A stretch of 64,000 nucleotides of DNA from NCBI GenBank assembly GCA_013350335.1, contig CM023540.1:30049175-30113174 (forward strand), written 5' to 3'. The notes below the pieces were generated by a model. The model saw only the letters and a list, made by a program, of their open reading frames with translations. It did not search any database and was not told where the DNA came from. The stretch is from Chimonanthus salicifolius. Its lineage: Eukaryota; Streptophyta; Magnoliopsida; Laurales; Calycanthaceae. A program made the translations under genes and the position numbers. This document shows, one piece after another, positions 24,578 to 50,513 of the stretch; positions within the stretch are counted from its first letter, which is position 1, and each line of letters starts with the position of its first letter.

Positions 24578-27500
24578 TAATGCTCCTTCTCCTTCTCCTT
24601 CTCTCCTTCTTTTCCTCTCTCTCTCTCTCTGGTTTTCTGGTGTTTTCTTGTCTTCTACTGACAAGGCATTTTTTCCATTTTTTAGTTTCGGGGGAAATGA
24701 ACGAGGAAAGGGGTAAAATTGAAGTTTTCGGATAATATTAAAATGAGAGGGGTTACGAAAACGGGCTCGAAAGAGGGACAAATTACGAGAATGGCACTGA
24801 CGGAGATGGGAGGTTGGGCACCCACCTAACTCGTGAAGGCCGATTGGCGATTGGAGAAGAAACGCGTTTTGCGGGAAAGAGAATTTGTGAGGAATGGGGA
24901 TCTGCCACGTGGCAGACTGGAGATTTAGCGGCCAAATTGAGTTGTTCCACTGTACATGAGAAAGGAAAGTCACTTTGAATATTTTTGGTACATGAATTTG
25001 AACAGTAAATATAGAATTTAGGAAAATGATTGGGGGTTTAGAATTTTTACATGGGTGACAATTTACATTTTAAATGAATGTAATAATTTTTTTATAAATG
25101 TAATCATAGTTGTATTGAGTGCTAAGTAGTGAGTGTTGCCATCTTATTTTTAAATTTACAGTAAAAAATAACACATGCAATAAGTTGAATGTAAAAATAA
25201 ATCATAATAATATTACTTTCGAAATTAATTGGAACGTTGATACTTTTATTAAGAAAGAATATTGGACTATCATTTTATCAAGTTACCATTATTTAAATAT
25301 TAAAAATGTATGTCTATTTCTTATTATTAAAATCATTTGTGCTTTCGTCATTTTGTGTTATTTATGACATGAATAATATTTATTTATTTTGAAACAAAGT
25401 GGAGAGAGAGGAAGGTAGGACTCAGTCCTGATTTGATTTCAGAGTACCATGCTCAGTGCTCTCGCGGACTACCGAACTGGCGCCTGCAATGATCATTTTC
25501 CACTTTAGCGGCGGCATAGTGGGTTTGTAAGGCTTTACAGAAGAGAACGAGGTAATTCCGTAATTAAAATGAAAATAAGGGTTGAAAGGTAAGAACGCCA
25601 GACTGTCCCGCCAAGAGACTTTACTGTTCCCGATAACCGCACGTGATTAAGCGGTAAACACGCGCGCATACCCTTCCTCGAGGACTCCGGATTTCTCCGC
25701 TTCAGCGATGCAACGAAAAGTTATTTTAGAAATAAAAATAAAATAAAAGTGGCATGGCTATTGACTCATCTACCGTACAAAATAAAATAAATATTTTTAA
25801 CGTGCAAATACAAAATTTAATCCTATTATAAATATCTAACTGTTTGATATAAAATATGAAATGAATCACAGATGTTAAAAAAAGGGTTCAAAATAGAAAA
25901 TTTATAGTTTCATTATAATTATTCATTTATTATGATCTTATCCAATTAAGTACTTTTAATGGTATTTAGTTTTGTACTAAGATAAGTTGAAATTGTTTGT
26001 TTTATCTAATTTAGTATTAATAAATGGGCTTCACAAAAAGTGATTTTAAATGGTCGTGTAGTCGTCCCTGTCGTCCAACTGGCACGAGAGAGCTAAATTC
26101 GGCCGACAGGAATCAATGGTGCTAATGAAACGCAGGTCGCCGTCGAGAGCACCACGGCAAATTGCAGTGCTTGCACTACCTGAGTGATGAATTTTTATTA
26201 AATATGATTTGATTATTTTGAATTTTTTTAAATTCAAATTTAAAAAAATCTTTAATAATTCATGGTTTAAAATGATTGATATGATTATCCCTCAACAACT
26301 CTAAAAGATTTTGAACTTATTATGTTGGATTGTTAGTGTATTCTATTATTTTTCAATATAACTAATGTAAACTATACATTTATATAAAAAAATGATTATT
26401 ATATTTATATTTTTATGTGTTTATTTAATGTTTTATATTTTATACTTATTAATATTTATTGTATTTTTATATAATTTATTGATCTATTATTTAAGTAATA
26501 TTATTGTAATATGTCGTGTTAATGTGATAGATTTGATCGAGTTTGATCACGATTAAACTCCTATTGAGAGAGAAAAAAAGTAACTTGTGTAAAAATTAAT
26601 TTTTATAAAAGAATGTATAAAAAGCTAAGAATAAAAGAAGATAGCTAAAAAATTGAGAAGGATATGTATGAATACGAGTCATCCTATTTAAAAGATTTAA
26701 AGACTAAAAAATTAACTAGATTATTGCATTGATTTCTTCTTATTTTTAATTTAAAAAAAAAAACTTAAAACTATATTTTTAATTTAGTTTTGTTGTTATA
26801 AAAAAATTAGAAAAAATGCAATTTTAAATCACTTTTTTATAACATACGTTAAGTAAGAAAAAAATACAATAAAATATTCACAAAATCTTTTATCTCTGAA
26901 CATTTTTTTTTAATAAACGTTCAATTTTAGAATCACATCAATTATCTTAATAAAAACATTTAAACTATATATTTATGCGATATGAAAATTATAGAGTATA
27001 CAAGAGCTAAATTAGTTGCATAATTTGTCAGTTAATGGGTATCCCACAGTTTCTCACATGTAAAAAAGGAAAAGAAAATAATGTATATTAAACGTTCATA
27101 TTTATTATACATGGATAATTGAAGTATATTTGGAAAAATGCTTGAAGGTGACATTTTTAAAAAATACATGTGACATGACAATATTATAACATCAGACTTA
27201 GAATTGCTAATTATGAATGGGCCATGTCATGAACGTGGCCTTAATTAATAGATGCTATGGGCCCATTACTTCTGAATTTATTGATATTGCCTAATAATAG
27301 TTAAAAAAATAACTGTTCTAAATAGATAGAAAGTTGGTTTTTATAATTACAAGTTTGATAATTTTAAAGCAGTGCCACAAAGAGATCAAATTGTTATAAA
27401 AGAACTCATGAGAGTCAAGACTTAAGATTGTCTCATCTTCAATTACCGGTAGCGCGCCTGTCGTGGTTTCAAATTCAAATGGTTGTCATTGGTGGGTCCC

Positions 27501-29153
27501 CCTCAAATTATCCAATCATGATATCCATGTCACCAAGTTGGCGTTAATAAAGGGCTCGGTGTCTTACATGCCACACAAAAGACAGATTCCACTTTTTAAT
27601 TAGTTAGAATATCGATAAATTCATTGATATTTATTAAATTAATTGAATTATATTATATTTTTAAAAATTAATAACTCTTATTTATTTATACTTTTTTATG
27701 AATTTTAAAAATTAATTTAATTAGTTTCATTATTAGATTGATGTATAATATATCTCAATAATAATATAAGCCTCTGTGACCATTGACAACAGATCCTACA
27801 CTGAGGCGCATAGGACAATCTCTGCACCTCAGTGCATGGTTGATACTTACATCTGTTCTCTGGAGGAGTGTTGATAAATAATTCTAGTGAATGGTGTACC
27901 ATGGAGTACAGAAAGGCCTCGTGGAGCCTCATATCAAAATAAATTAGGACTGTTGAAATCATTTTTTAAAATTTAAGTAAATATGATAAATAACAATATA
28001 TATTTAATAATTTATGTTTAATATAAAAAAATTAAATTAAAATAATTTAATTGGTCTCAATTTTAAAGTTTAATAGGCTTTGTGATAATTTATATATCTG
28101 TATAATCTTTTTTATTATAGAATGAGAGACACCCTCTTAGGCATCCTGTTAAAGCATCCAGGCTTTTCAGCCTTACCATTTGAATTAACAGAATGTGTAT
28201 TGTGACACTTGAAATATAATGAATTAGTTGATTCCACCTAAAGCATATCGAAAATGTCTTAGAACTCATTTAAGCTAAATCAAATGGATTTCTATGCTCA
28301 CCTTTTAAATCCAACCATCTAAAGCCTTCGATTCAAGTCATCTTTGTAATTTCTTAAGTCACACCATTGTTTAATTCTTGATCAACATATATTGGTTTGG
28401 GAAAAAACTGATTGAAATCAGTTGATATATATCTTTAATACCAGATAGAATCATTTTTAAGTACAACTTGATGGCTTGTCTCAACATATTGTACGCCAGA
28501 ACTCTAAGTAATTAGTTTGTCGGTCAGAAATGAGAATTCTGAGTTTGAATCTCATCTCACTCAAAGAGCAACTCTCCGTAGTTTTATCCAGTTAAACACA
28601 GCTAAAGAGGAAGATGAGAGCAATCACAAATCACCGACGATTCGAAGACCGATGACCAATCAAAAGATAGAGTGAGAAAAATCACTTTTATTGGATTACC
28701 TAGATAATGCGTTCCAAAGTTCTCATGGCATTTTTAATCTTTGAACTTTCATAACCTCTAAAAATGTATATTGGTGGGTCGATTTGAAATAATTTTATAT
28801 CTTAAACCTTTGTAATCTTTTTATCTCTAATGATATATTATTGTCCCTGTTTCAAAAAAAAAAAAAAAGAATCTTCACAATTATTTTAGGACAATATTAA
28901 AAAATCTACATCCAAACAACTCAAGATTTTCAGAAAATAACATCATTAAAAAAAAAAAATTTCAGGAAATAACTTTTTAATAGGAAATCATTATAAATCC
29001 ATTTTCCTACCAAAGAGCCCCAAAATCAAGCTGTACAAAAATTGGCCAGATGTTAAAAGAAAACCAAAAAATGTTATCTACATTTTGAACACTTACTGTG
29101 TGGTTTACCATCAAGGAAGAATGCATCAAAGTAAATGTAAAACACTTAACATG
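24578..29153. other. Intergenic region between the BRN and BON3 genes
   Basis: The part next to 24578 is the GA-rich 5' leader and promoter of the BRN gene. A less AT-rich patch at 25430-25720 contains ACGT-core motifs. The remainder is very AT-rich with no supported gene. ORFs at 25119-25367, 26046-26237 and 27717-27962 show no family signature. A LINE-like T-rich tail ending in A15 lies near 28800-28868. Confidence 0.5.
24901..24916. promoter_or_regulatory. G-box palindrome upstream of the BRN gene
   Basis: TCTGCCACGTGGCAGA is a perfect 16-bp palindrome centred on the CACGTG G-box, about 330 bp upstream of the BRN start. Plant bZIP and bHLH factors bind such sites. A further CACGTG lies at about 25639. 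Confidence 0.55.
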
Positions 29154-41729
<12,576 letters not shown>

Positions 41730-41792
41730 GCCTCTTCGATTGCTACTGCTCTCAAATCTCAACAGAGTTTCTTCTCTCTCCTTTTTCGTGTC

Positions 41793-41802
41793 TATATATA
41801 TA
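41793..41802 (-). promoter_or_regulatory. Probable TATA box of the BON3 gene
   Basis: On the minus strand TATATATATA lies 64 bases upstream of the MGGC start codon. It is followed by a purine-rich AAAAAGGAGAGAGAAG stretch that would form a short 5' UTR, with transcription starting about 30 bases downstream of the TATA. Confidence 0.5.
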
Positions 41803-43299
41803 CGTCGAAGTTTCCTTGCAGAGCAAAGAGGGAGAATTAAGGGTTCAATTGGATTATAGCGTCTTCTCGGAAACCACTCCTTTGAAAGCGCGTTGAATTT
41901 TTTTCGACGCGTATGGTTTTTCTTTTAAATATAATAAATATTACAATAAATTGCAAAGTCTGAAACCATTGGCAGTTACGAATTTGTTACGACGGCTTGT
42001 GGTTCACTCGACAAGAAGAAAGCTCGTGGAAACTGGGGGTTGTTTTGCACGATCGAATTTGAATTCTGCTGATATGATGAAAAATAGGGATAAAAATTAG
42101 TTTCGAGAAACTCCGTGGAAACTGAGTTTGGGAGAATATTCTCAAAAGTGGATTATATAAACAGTGTGGCTCTGAAATTATACATTTATTTAATCAATTT
42201 AACTTTGTAATTTTAATTTTAAAAATTAGATGGTAGAAATCATTCATTTTATACTCCTTCTGTCCCAAATTAATTGTCTTATATAGATTTTAGAATTGTC
42301 CCAAAATAGTTGTCTCATTTGTATTTGAGCAATATAAATTGTGTTGAAAATGGATGACATCACATGAATATTAGTCTTATATAGAGTGTTCTTTAAAAAA
42401 TACAAATATTTCAAATGAGACAACTAAAATGGGACGGAGGGAGTATTAGTTAATTTAACTAGATGGCATGATTAAATAAATAGGGCATTTCATTTGACAC
42501 CTTATTTAAATATTATTTTATACATCTCACCCAATTACATCTTCTAATAATCATTTTTAAGATTATTTTCAAGGAATGCTACATGGCCTGACCTTGGTTA
42601 AATTTATATAATGCTCAAGTGGTAGTTAGGGATTAGGAATTAGTTCAACGAAAATGTTTTGGTTATCCAAAAATTGAAATACAAAATGGATTGAAGAAAT
42701 AAATTGGTCTACAAAAGTAAACAAGGAAGTTGCTTCCCTGACTTTTGAAGACCTTATTCTAAAAATTCATGCAAGTCTATTCAAAATATTCTGCGAATCC
42801 ATTGGTTTGAGTGCAGATTTTGTATGGCTCACGTCAAGAGGTATTCAAAGTGAACGTGAGGTTGATAATACAGTAGTCTCAACGAAATAAGTTGTGATTA
42901 TATTAAAATTCATGCATTGACTTGACTAAATGGTGTTAGACCATTGACCATTGTTCAAGTCTATTCAAAATATTTAGTGGATAGGGATTTTGGGAAAGAC
43001 TTAGTTGAGTGTAGCACTTTATAAGACGCAGGTAAAGAGTTATTCAAAGTAAATATGAGGTTGTTTAATTCACATATAGTTGATTAGTTAGTCTAAATTT
43101 TTAGAATTATATTAGAGATCTTGGATTCAACTTTTCTCGAATTTATCTGATAATTTGTAGATGGTTTTGTATATTTATGAGATTAGTCTTATGTTCAATG
43201 TGAAGTCGAAGATACCCATATTATATAAAAGAAAATGAAATTGATAATGTAATATTACGTAAGAGGGTAGTCCCAACGAGACAAGTTCCATAGCGCAGT
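41803..43299. other. Intergenic region upstream of BON3
   Basis: Apart from the Stowaway element there is a loose duplication (the words CAAGTCTATTCAAAATATT and TATTCAAAGT occur twice, at about 42775-42860 and 42956-43060). No gene is visible. Confidence 0.45.
42254..42443. mobile_element. Stowaway-type MITE (190 bp)
   Basis: The inverted ends CTCCTTCTGTCCCAAATTAA and CTAAAATGGGACGGAGGGAG are flanked by TA on both sides. This is the standard Stowaway (Tc1/mariner) signature. It lies upstream of BON3. Confidence 0.88.
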
Positions 43300-43723
43300 C
43301 CGATCTTGCCATGATACTGTACTTGTCGGGGACGATCAGGAGGATAAAGGGTGCGATGCCAGCGGGGGTGCAAGCGAAGCGGAAGGAGTGTGCGACACAG
43401 GTGGTGATACTGATGAAGGTATCGCTATTTCACGTGTATGGGTTCATGTATTGCATGCAGGCGGTGGTGAATGGGGAAGAGATGGTCGTGGCGGAAGGGG
43501 ACGGGATGTTCAAGGGGAGTGGATGTTGTAGGTGGTAGAAGAGTTTAAGGTGACTGACAGATGCTGCAGGTGGTAGAAGAATTTAACGTGACGCACTTGG
43601 CTCCGGCAGCACCATGGCAGTGGCTATGGCAAAGGGGACAGTGAAGTCGTACGACCTCAATTCACTGGATTTTGTGGTGTTGGGCGGAGCACCGCTCGGG
43701 AAGGAGGTCATCGAGCGCTATAG
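43300..43723 (+). pseudogene. 4-coumarate:CoA ligase-like fragment
   Basis: Broken plus-strand readings follow the middle of the acyl-activating (4CL-like) family in order: MILYLSGT, where the family P-loop SGTTG..KG is damaged; SLFHVYGFMYCMQAVVNGEE; VVEEFNVTHLAPA; and, in another frame, MAVAMAKGTVKSYDLNSLDF with VVLGGAPLGKEVIERYR. Internal sequence between the P-loop and the SLFHVYG motif has been lost, and a 38-bp tandem duplication (43523-43554 and 43561-43592) disrupts the rest. The N- and C-terminal thirds are absent. The higher GC content against AT-rich surroundings suggests a fairly recent gene-derived insertion. Confidence 0.75.
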
Positions 43724-45189
43724 GTGAACGACTAATGCTTGCTTGAATAATGAAAGTTGTAACATTACATTAGAGACCGGTAGTGCCGGCCATCAAATAC
43801 TAAAAAATTTTAAGAGGCTCTGGACAAAATTGTTAAGAGGCCAAAAATCTCAAGAGCTTTATTGTAGGATCTATTTTTGGAGGCCTTAGTCGGCTATCTA
43901 CGCAGCCTATAGTTAGAACTAGCCCTAGAGACGAGAAATAGAGGAGGAGAGGTTCCACCTTGTACCATGAAAGATATGGGAAAATACAGAAAAGGAAATT
44001 TTGGACTCCATGATGTACGGTGAAAAAATCCTATTGTAAAAATCACTGCCCACAAAAAATGTATAATCATTGAAAATATTAATTTTTGCATTGGTATTCA
44101 AGGTTTTCCGAAACATCTTCAAAATGATGTATTATAAATTTAACTTTATGTTATAAATGGTGCATTCTTAAACTGTTATTTTAATGGATATCATATATAG
44201 ATATGGAAATTTTTGGCTTCAAATTTGAGTGTACTATAGTACTTTTCAAGGGCATCGATCTTCATGCATATTTTGTATAATTCGACATGAGTTTTAGTGT
44301 ATTACCAATTTTACTTTTTGCATAAACAGTAAAGTCGGACTCTTCACATAAATAGTAAAATTTCGATTAACTGATTTACTGTTCATGTAAATATCAGTGA
44401 GTCAATTTTACTATTCATACAAAGGGTTGATGAATCAATTTTACTGTTCATATGAAGATGTGTCTGGTTAAACAAACCTTTCGTCGTATGAGGGAAGATG
44501 TGTCTGGTTAAACAAACCTTTCGTCGTATGAGGATGGATATCCCTTTTCAATAATGTCATTTACATGAGATTCTTGTTAACTTTAAGCCTCTTTTGTACA
44601 AACACAACAATATGCCAATCTCACAATGAGCTCTATCAAATATGAAGCAAGATTTTAAAATAAATAACTATTGAAAAATTGAAATTATAAAAATATCATT
44701 TATTATCTTAAGACAATAAATTAATGACTAATATAAAACTTGCCTGAATCAATTGACTTAACAAAATTACAAGGAAATGTTTGAAATACTCACTACTTAT
44801 ATTACACAATGTCAATTGTAAAATATGATGATTTCATGTATTAAAATAATAAGAATATCTCACTTATTAAAGTAAAATTCTCTTACTCATTTCCGTTAAA
44901 TGTAACGTTAATTTCACATTCCCAATCCTTGTTCATACCTGCTCTCTAGTCTTTTGGTGAACATCCAAACACGCCAAAAACACACTAAATGTTAACTAGC
45001 TAATAAGCAAAATGATAGACATGTGTTGGAATTATCCTCTGTTCTTATTAATTGATTTGCAAGAAGACAAACATAGAGCCCAATAATCGTTGGTAAATGG
45101 GTAAAATGAAAAAAATAAAAAAATGCAATCAAAGGTAGGCAGTCTTCGCCAGTGGCGTCGATCAACAGCCCTCCTTGCTTTTCCTGAAA
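43724..45189. other. Intergenic region upstream of the MARCH-type gene
   Basis: No supported gene. It contains several dispersed TTTTACTGTTCAT words (44340-44450), the 40-bp tandem duplication listed next, and AT-rich spacer. A minus-strand ORF at 44992-45279 is discussed among the rejected items. Confidence 0.45.
44454..44533. repeat. Perfect 40-bp tandem duplication
   Basis: The unit starting GAAGATGTGTCTGGTTAAAC occurs twice head to tail without change (44454-44493 and 44494-44533). Confidence 0.9.
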
Positions 45190-48100
45190 ATGCCAGACGA
45201 TGATCCTGAAAGCTCTACTGCCCTCCAATTGAAGGTCATTCCTCCTTTTGTCTTCTGTCTCTGTTATTTCTTCTTCCATACTCTTCCTGTTGCTTATTAA
45301 TTCCTTCTCATGATTCTCCTTTTTCTCACCCTTTTCTGGAAATGGATGAAAAAGGAAACCATTAAAAATTACTCAATTCAGTATCTTCCATACACATCTT
45401 AACTACCAAATCAAGTCTCCTTTTTCTTTTCTTTTTTTTTAATTTAGTTTTTGTGGGTTGTCTGTAGTTTTAGCTCTGGAAGTTAGATGGTTGAGAATCT
45501 GTGACTCGTAGTGCCATTTTTAATGATTTTATGATAAATACAAGTCATTTCTCGGATACCCATTTGCATTTTTTTCTGGGTTGTTTTTATTGGTTGAGGA
45601 ATTTGGTTTGGTATTTTTTTTAAAAATTAAAAATACTATTTTGGGTTTGTGGTAGACCTTTTGTTGACTGGAGATGTTGGTTGAACTCCCGCTTGGAAAT
45701 TTTGCTTGAGCTTGTTGGTTGTTCGATTTCATCCATGGAACTGCATTTGTTGTGGATCTGTCACGAATATTGTCCTTCTGTGTCGATTTAGATTTTTAGT
45801 GCGACTTTGGAAATTTCAAGAAATTCCAGTGTTAAGGTGTTTGGATAGACTTGAGATTAGAGTTATTGACATGGGACTTTCAAATTCCCAGCAACGCTCA
45901 AAACAACTCCCTCCTGATTTGAAAGATGTTCTGGGACTTTACACAACAAAATAGTTATGTTATTGGAAACCATGTCAGGGATGCATTTCCTGGAAAATTC
46001 ATCGTCACCCTCCTGTCAAATTTCCTTGAATCTGTATCCATTTAATTGAGTCTATGCATGACGTGAGTGTCCCCCCCACCTTAAAAATACAAGGGAAGAA
46101 ATACAGTGGTATATAATTTTCTACTGTTCCTCTTAATGCTGTAGTGAGATATGTATTTCACAACACGTGACATGCGTCACTGATGTCCTGATGTGTGGAG
46201 AGAAATACCATCCATTTTTTCAGCCATATATATTATTAAATTATGTATAATTCAATTTGACTGATGTAAAGAAAATAAACAATAAGGGAGGCAAGATGCA
46301 ATATTTGAACAGGTGTACTTTTGAACATGCGAAAAGTTCAGCTGACAAGGTAGCAGGTTTCTTAGCAAAGAATGTAATAATTAAAGAGAGAATGTTTGTG
46401 GATTTCTCTTGCTGATGAGATTTGTATTCTTTGTATCATGCTTTTTCTTTTTCTTTTTCCGTAGTTAATTTGGTATCCTTCAGTTTAATGAAAAGTTTCT
46501 TGCTACCTTTTGTGCACGCCTGCATCCGGGGTGGGGGTGGTGTGGATCAATACGAACAATTTCTAAAAGAGCAATATGCTGGCTGATGTCTTCAATCTGT
46601 ACCCAATTCCAGAGCTTGTTTGTTATGGATTGACAGTTTGCAATGCTAGTAATTAGAACATTGACTATGATTGTTTGCCTTGCTCATCAATGCATGTGGA
46701 ATTATGGGCCTCACAAATTGGGTGTTTGAATGCTTAGGAAAAGGATAATCACTTGATTAATTATTCTAAATTTAGAATTAATGTTATCTTGTTAGAAAAT
46801 TCATCAGAGGTGCTTGAATATCCCTCCCATTATACTTTGCATGGCACGTCTGGAAAAGCTGACCCTTGGCTAAGCAGCCAGTTAGGAACCTAGAGTAAAC
46901 GTTTTGGCCAATTTGCTTTTGTTGCTGATGATGATGAAGGGATGTTTTGCCCTTTTCTACTCTACCTTGTAGTTAATCATTTTGAGAAGGCTATGATCGT
47001 AATTGTGCCTTACAATATATGAAAATAAAAGAACTCATTTTCAAAAGAAAAAAAAGAAGTATCCTATTCTCAAATTAGTAAGTCAGCAAATGGAGTGGCG
47101 GACTTCCTTGCAAAAAATGGTGTCGATGGGGCTACTCGTGGCACCTTTTTATCCCCGGCAGTTAGTGGCTTCCCCTTTCGGGCTTTGTAGTGGGCCAAGG
47201 GTTTATTCTTATTTTATTCGTTGGATATTTGTTTTTTCCTTTTTGGGTGGGGGGCCTATTTCTCATAGGCTTCCTCTCTCTTTTCCTTTTTTCCTTGTAC
47301 TGTTTTCTTATCTCTTAATGAAAGTCTAATCTTAACTGTTTCAAAAAAAAAAGAAAAAAGAAAAAAAGAAATATATTCAGCATGAATGTGCCTGTTTTTT
47401 TCGAATGATAACATATTCATTTTTTGAAAGGTAATGATAATATATTCATTAAGGTGGAGGGATAATCATAAAACAACAAACCACCGCATAGGTTGCTGAA
47501 GAAAAACAAAATTACAGCAAAGCCAAGTCAGGGCCAGATATGTAATCTAAAAGATCTAAGCCTTTTTTAGTGAGAGAATCTGCTTCACTGTTAGCCTCTA
47601 TCATTATGTGAATGTAGTGCACCACCCTGCCTCTGCAAATTTCAAAAATCTCCTAAAAAAAGTCAGCCAGCTGCCAAGGAAACAGTGCTGTCCTATTGGC
47701 CCACTGAATGCCACTGGACAAGTCCCCCTCAATGATGAGAGGAATGGATATTGCCTCTTTTAAACCTGGAAACATCACCTTCACTTCTGCATATGAAGCA
47801 AAACTGAAACTGCACAACCTAGAAAAAGCCAATCTGGATACACTCACACTGTCTTGAATGACCCCCGCAATGCCTGGACAACCTGGGGCACCTATAGTGC
47901 TGCTGCTGAAGTTGAGCTTAAAGGAGCGTTCCGGAGTATGATATTAGTGTGAATGTGCTAGTTGGGGTATGATTTTATTTATTATGGTTCTACTTATAAG
48001 TATTATTCAATCCTGGTCCACCTATGATGCCCAGACATGGCAGGAACATCCTTATTTATTTAATCTATTCATCTGGCAGGTTAAGCTGGATGCACTTGGC

Positions 48101-50465
48101 CCAATAGCTCACTTGTTTGATGATTCTTGCTATCTGATTGGTCCCTTGAAAATGAAGAATTACATCCAATCATCCTTCAAAAAAAGAAGAAGAAGAAAGA
48201 ATTACATCCAATCATCTGTATTTGAAAATAAACTATGAAGATTGTTTGTTGGATGATGTTCTGGGTATCTCCATTCATAATAGAACCCATAATATGAATG
48301 CGATTGTATTTTTTGTTACCCGTACACTTGTCAGTCCGTAGGGCCAAGTAACCAGTGCAACTTAACATTTCTTATTCTCTTAATCTGTATGTTTGAAGAG
48401 CATATTATAAGTTTAGAGGTAAACTCCTGTGTGATAAATAGTTTTGCTATGTCCAGGCTGCCAACCAAAACTTGGAGCCCTTCAACAAGAAAGTTACACC
48501 TTTGAAACATACTCCGAAACGGGGGGATCTCTCACTTAAAATACCCTCAAAACCTGTGTATTTCGGCAGCAACTCCAACGGAAAAGGTCCAGTTTGCTTG
48601 GAAAGTTCCTCTAGAGGCAGTTCATCAGCAAGGGGTTTATCACAGGGGCCTAGCTTCAAGAATCAGGTAATGGTAGTTGATGAGAGGACACCCCTCCTCA
48701 GTTCTGATCATGATGCAGGATCAGACATGATCATTCCTGAAGATGCCAGCTTGGCAAGTTATATTGCTGCACTTACATGGAAAAGATGTGTATCACTTCC
48801 TGTTACACCTGCAACAAACATGTCCCCTTCAGTTTCTATATCTGCTGGTGAAACAAGATACAGTGAACAACACCCACCTCATGTAAGCCTAGTTTTGCAC
48901 AATTCTTAGTTCAGTATATCTAACTTCCATATATCTCAGAATTGCTTTCTCAAGTATTCAATAACTTTATGGAGATGAAATCACTTTGTTGTAGCAGTAT
49001 GATCTGTTAATTACTAAAATTGGAATTTAAGCACTATGTCTGCTTCACTTTTTTTTTTTTTGAAACAGAAACATTAGAGGGTTTCTTTAATTAAGAAAAG
49101 TACAAAGGTAAAAGCCGCCTTGTATAAGAGTAATATACACGGCAAGGCACAACTAAATCAAAGTAACAATAACAACAGAAGCTAAACAAACTAAACAAGG
49201 AACTTTAAATATGAAGCTCCTGGAGAAATAGTAACCCCCTGAACTCCATACACCCCGCAACAGAAGAGAAAACAACAAAAGACATGTAATTATAACTCTG
49301 CCGAAGTAAAGAAACAGCCCTGAAACCCCTACACCCTGCCCCACAAGCTCGAGATCAGAATCAGAAGAACTCTGGTGATGGCTGCTGCTTCTGCACTCCA
49401 ACCTTAGCTAGGAAGTCTGCTATGCTATTGGCTGAGCATGCAATATGAGTGTAAGTGATGCTTATACACCCTGCCCCACATACTGGAGTGTAAACGCCAG
49501 TATGTCTGCTTCACTTGAACCATTCTATATATGGATTTGTGCTGTCAGACTGAGATAAGGTGCAGGCATGTGGGATAATGGACACCCTACAAATCTGTAC
49601 AAAGACATAATGATATTTGAAATTCTGTTACATAAAATGCTAACACAAATGGAAACGGATAGAAAAATCATCTAAACAACTAAAAACTGCTAAAATTTTT
49701 GGTTCGTGAAATTCCTCACTTTGTCTCTTTAGAACTTATAGAGGAGATGTTCCAGTTTTGTGTGGTGAGGTTGGGATGTTTCAAGTGAATATTTGTTTTC
49801 TGTTTTTAGATCCATGAGTAATTTTTTATTTGGAATCATCAACTCCTCATAGATTGAAGGCATTTTGTCAGACAGCCACTTCCAATAAGATCCTTACCTT
49901 GGACAATCTCAAGTTCAGAAAGTTAGCTTTTCCTGAAGTTTGAACAATTGTTTTCTTTGCTGGTCCAATGATGTATCTGTGGGTCTTCATTACTTCTTTC
50001 CCTATTCCATTTGCCTGTCCATCTTTGCATTGTTTCGTTGATGCGCCAAGTCCAGCTTTGTTCTTGTCCCTCATGGAAGGCTGTGATCTCCACCCAGTTA
50101 CCAAAATAGGTCTGTCTTGGAAAATGGTACCACTAGTTATGGCATGAGGTGTGTGGAATGAGTAGGACAGGACTTTTTAGGACAAAGCATCTTCTAGGTC
50201 TTCACTGATTCAGAGAGTCATTGATTTATTGATTTAATGGGGCCTCCCATCATGGTAGTTTGTGAGATGATGAGCAGCAGATTTGTCGCTTATTGGAAGT
50301 GAAAGTGTAAGAGCTTATACATGATAAACCTGGTATTCTCTTCCTGTCATTGTCTCGTGTTGCAACTGAAAATGTGATTGCTTGCCAATGGTTAATTGGT
50401 TTGTTCTAGTGTCTTCCTTTCTGAATGGACATAAATTTATGTAAAAATGTTTTTCTTCAATAAAT

Positions 50466-50513
<48 letters not shown>

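Noticed and set aside
26046..26237. 63-codon ORF in a less AT-rich patch
   Set aside because: No motif, no splice context and no neighbouring coding signal.
27717..27962. 81-codon minus-strand ORF with several cysteines
   Set aside because: The cysteine spacing fits no zinc-binding pattern I know, and the flanks are AT-rich without exon signals.
44992..45279. Minus-strand 95-codon ORF beginning MEEEITETEDKRR
   Set aside because: It is antisense to the proposed first exon of the MARCH-type gene, and its second half turns into a random Phe/Leu-rich sequence. No family is recognised, and the plus-strand reading explains the region as well.
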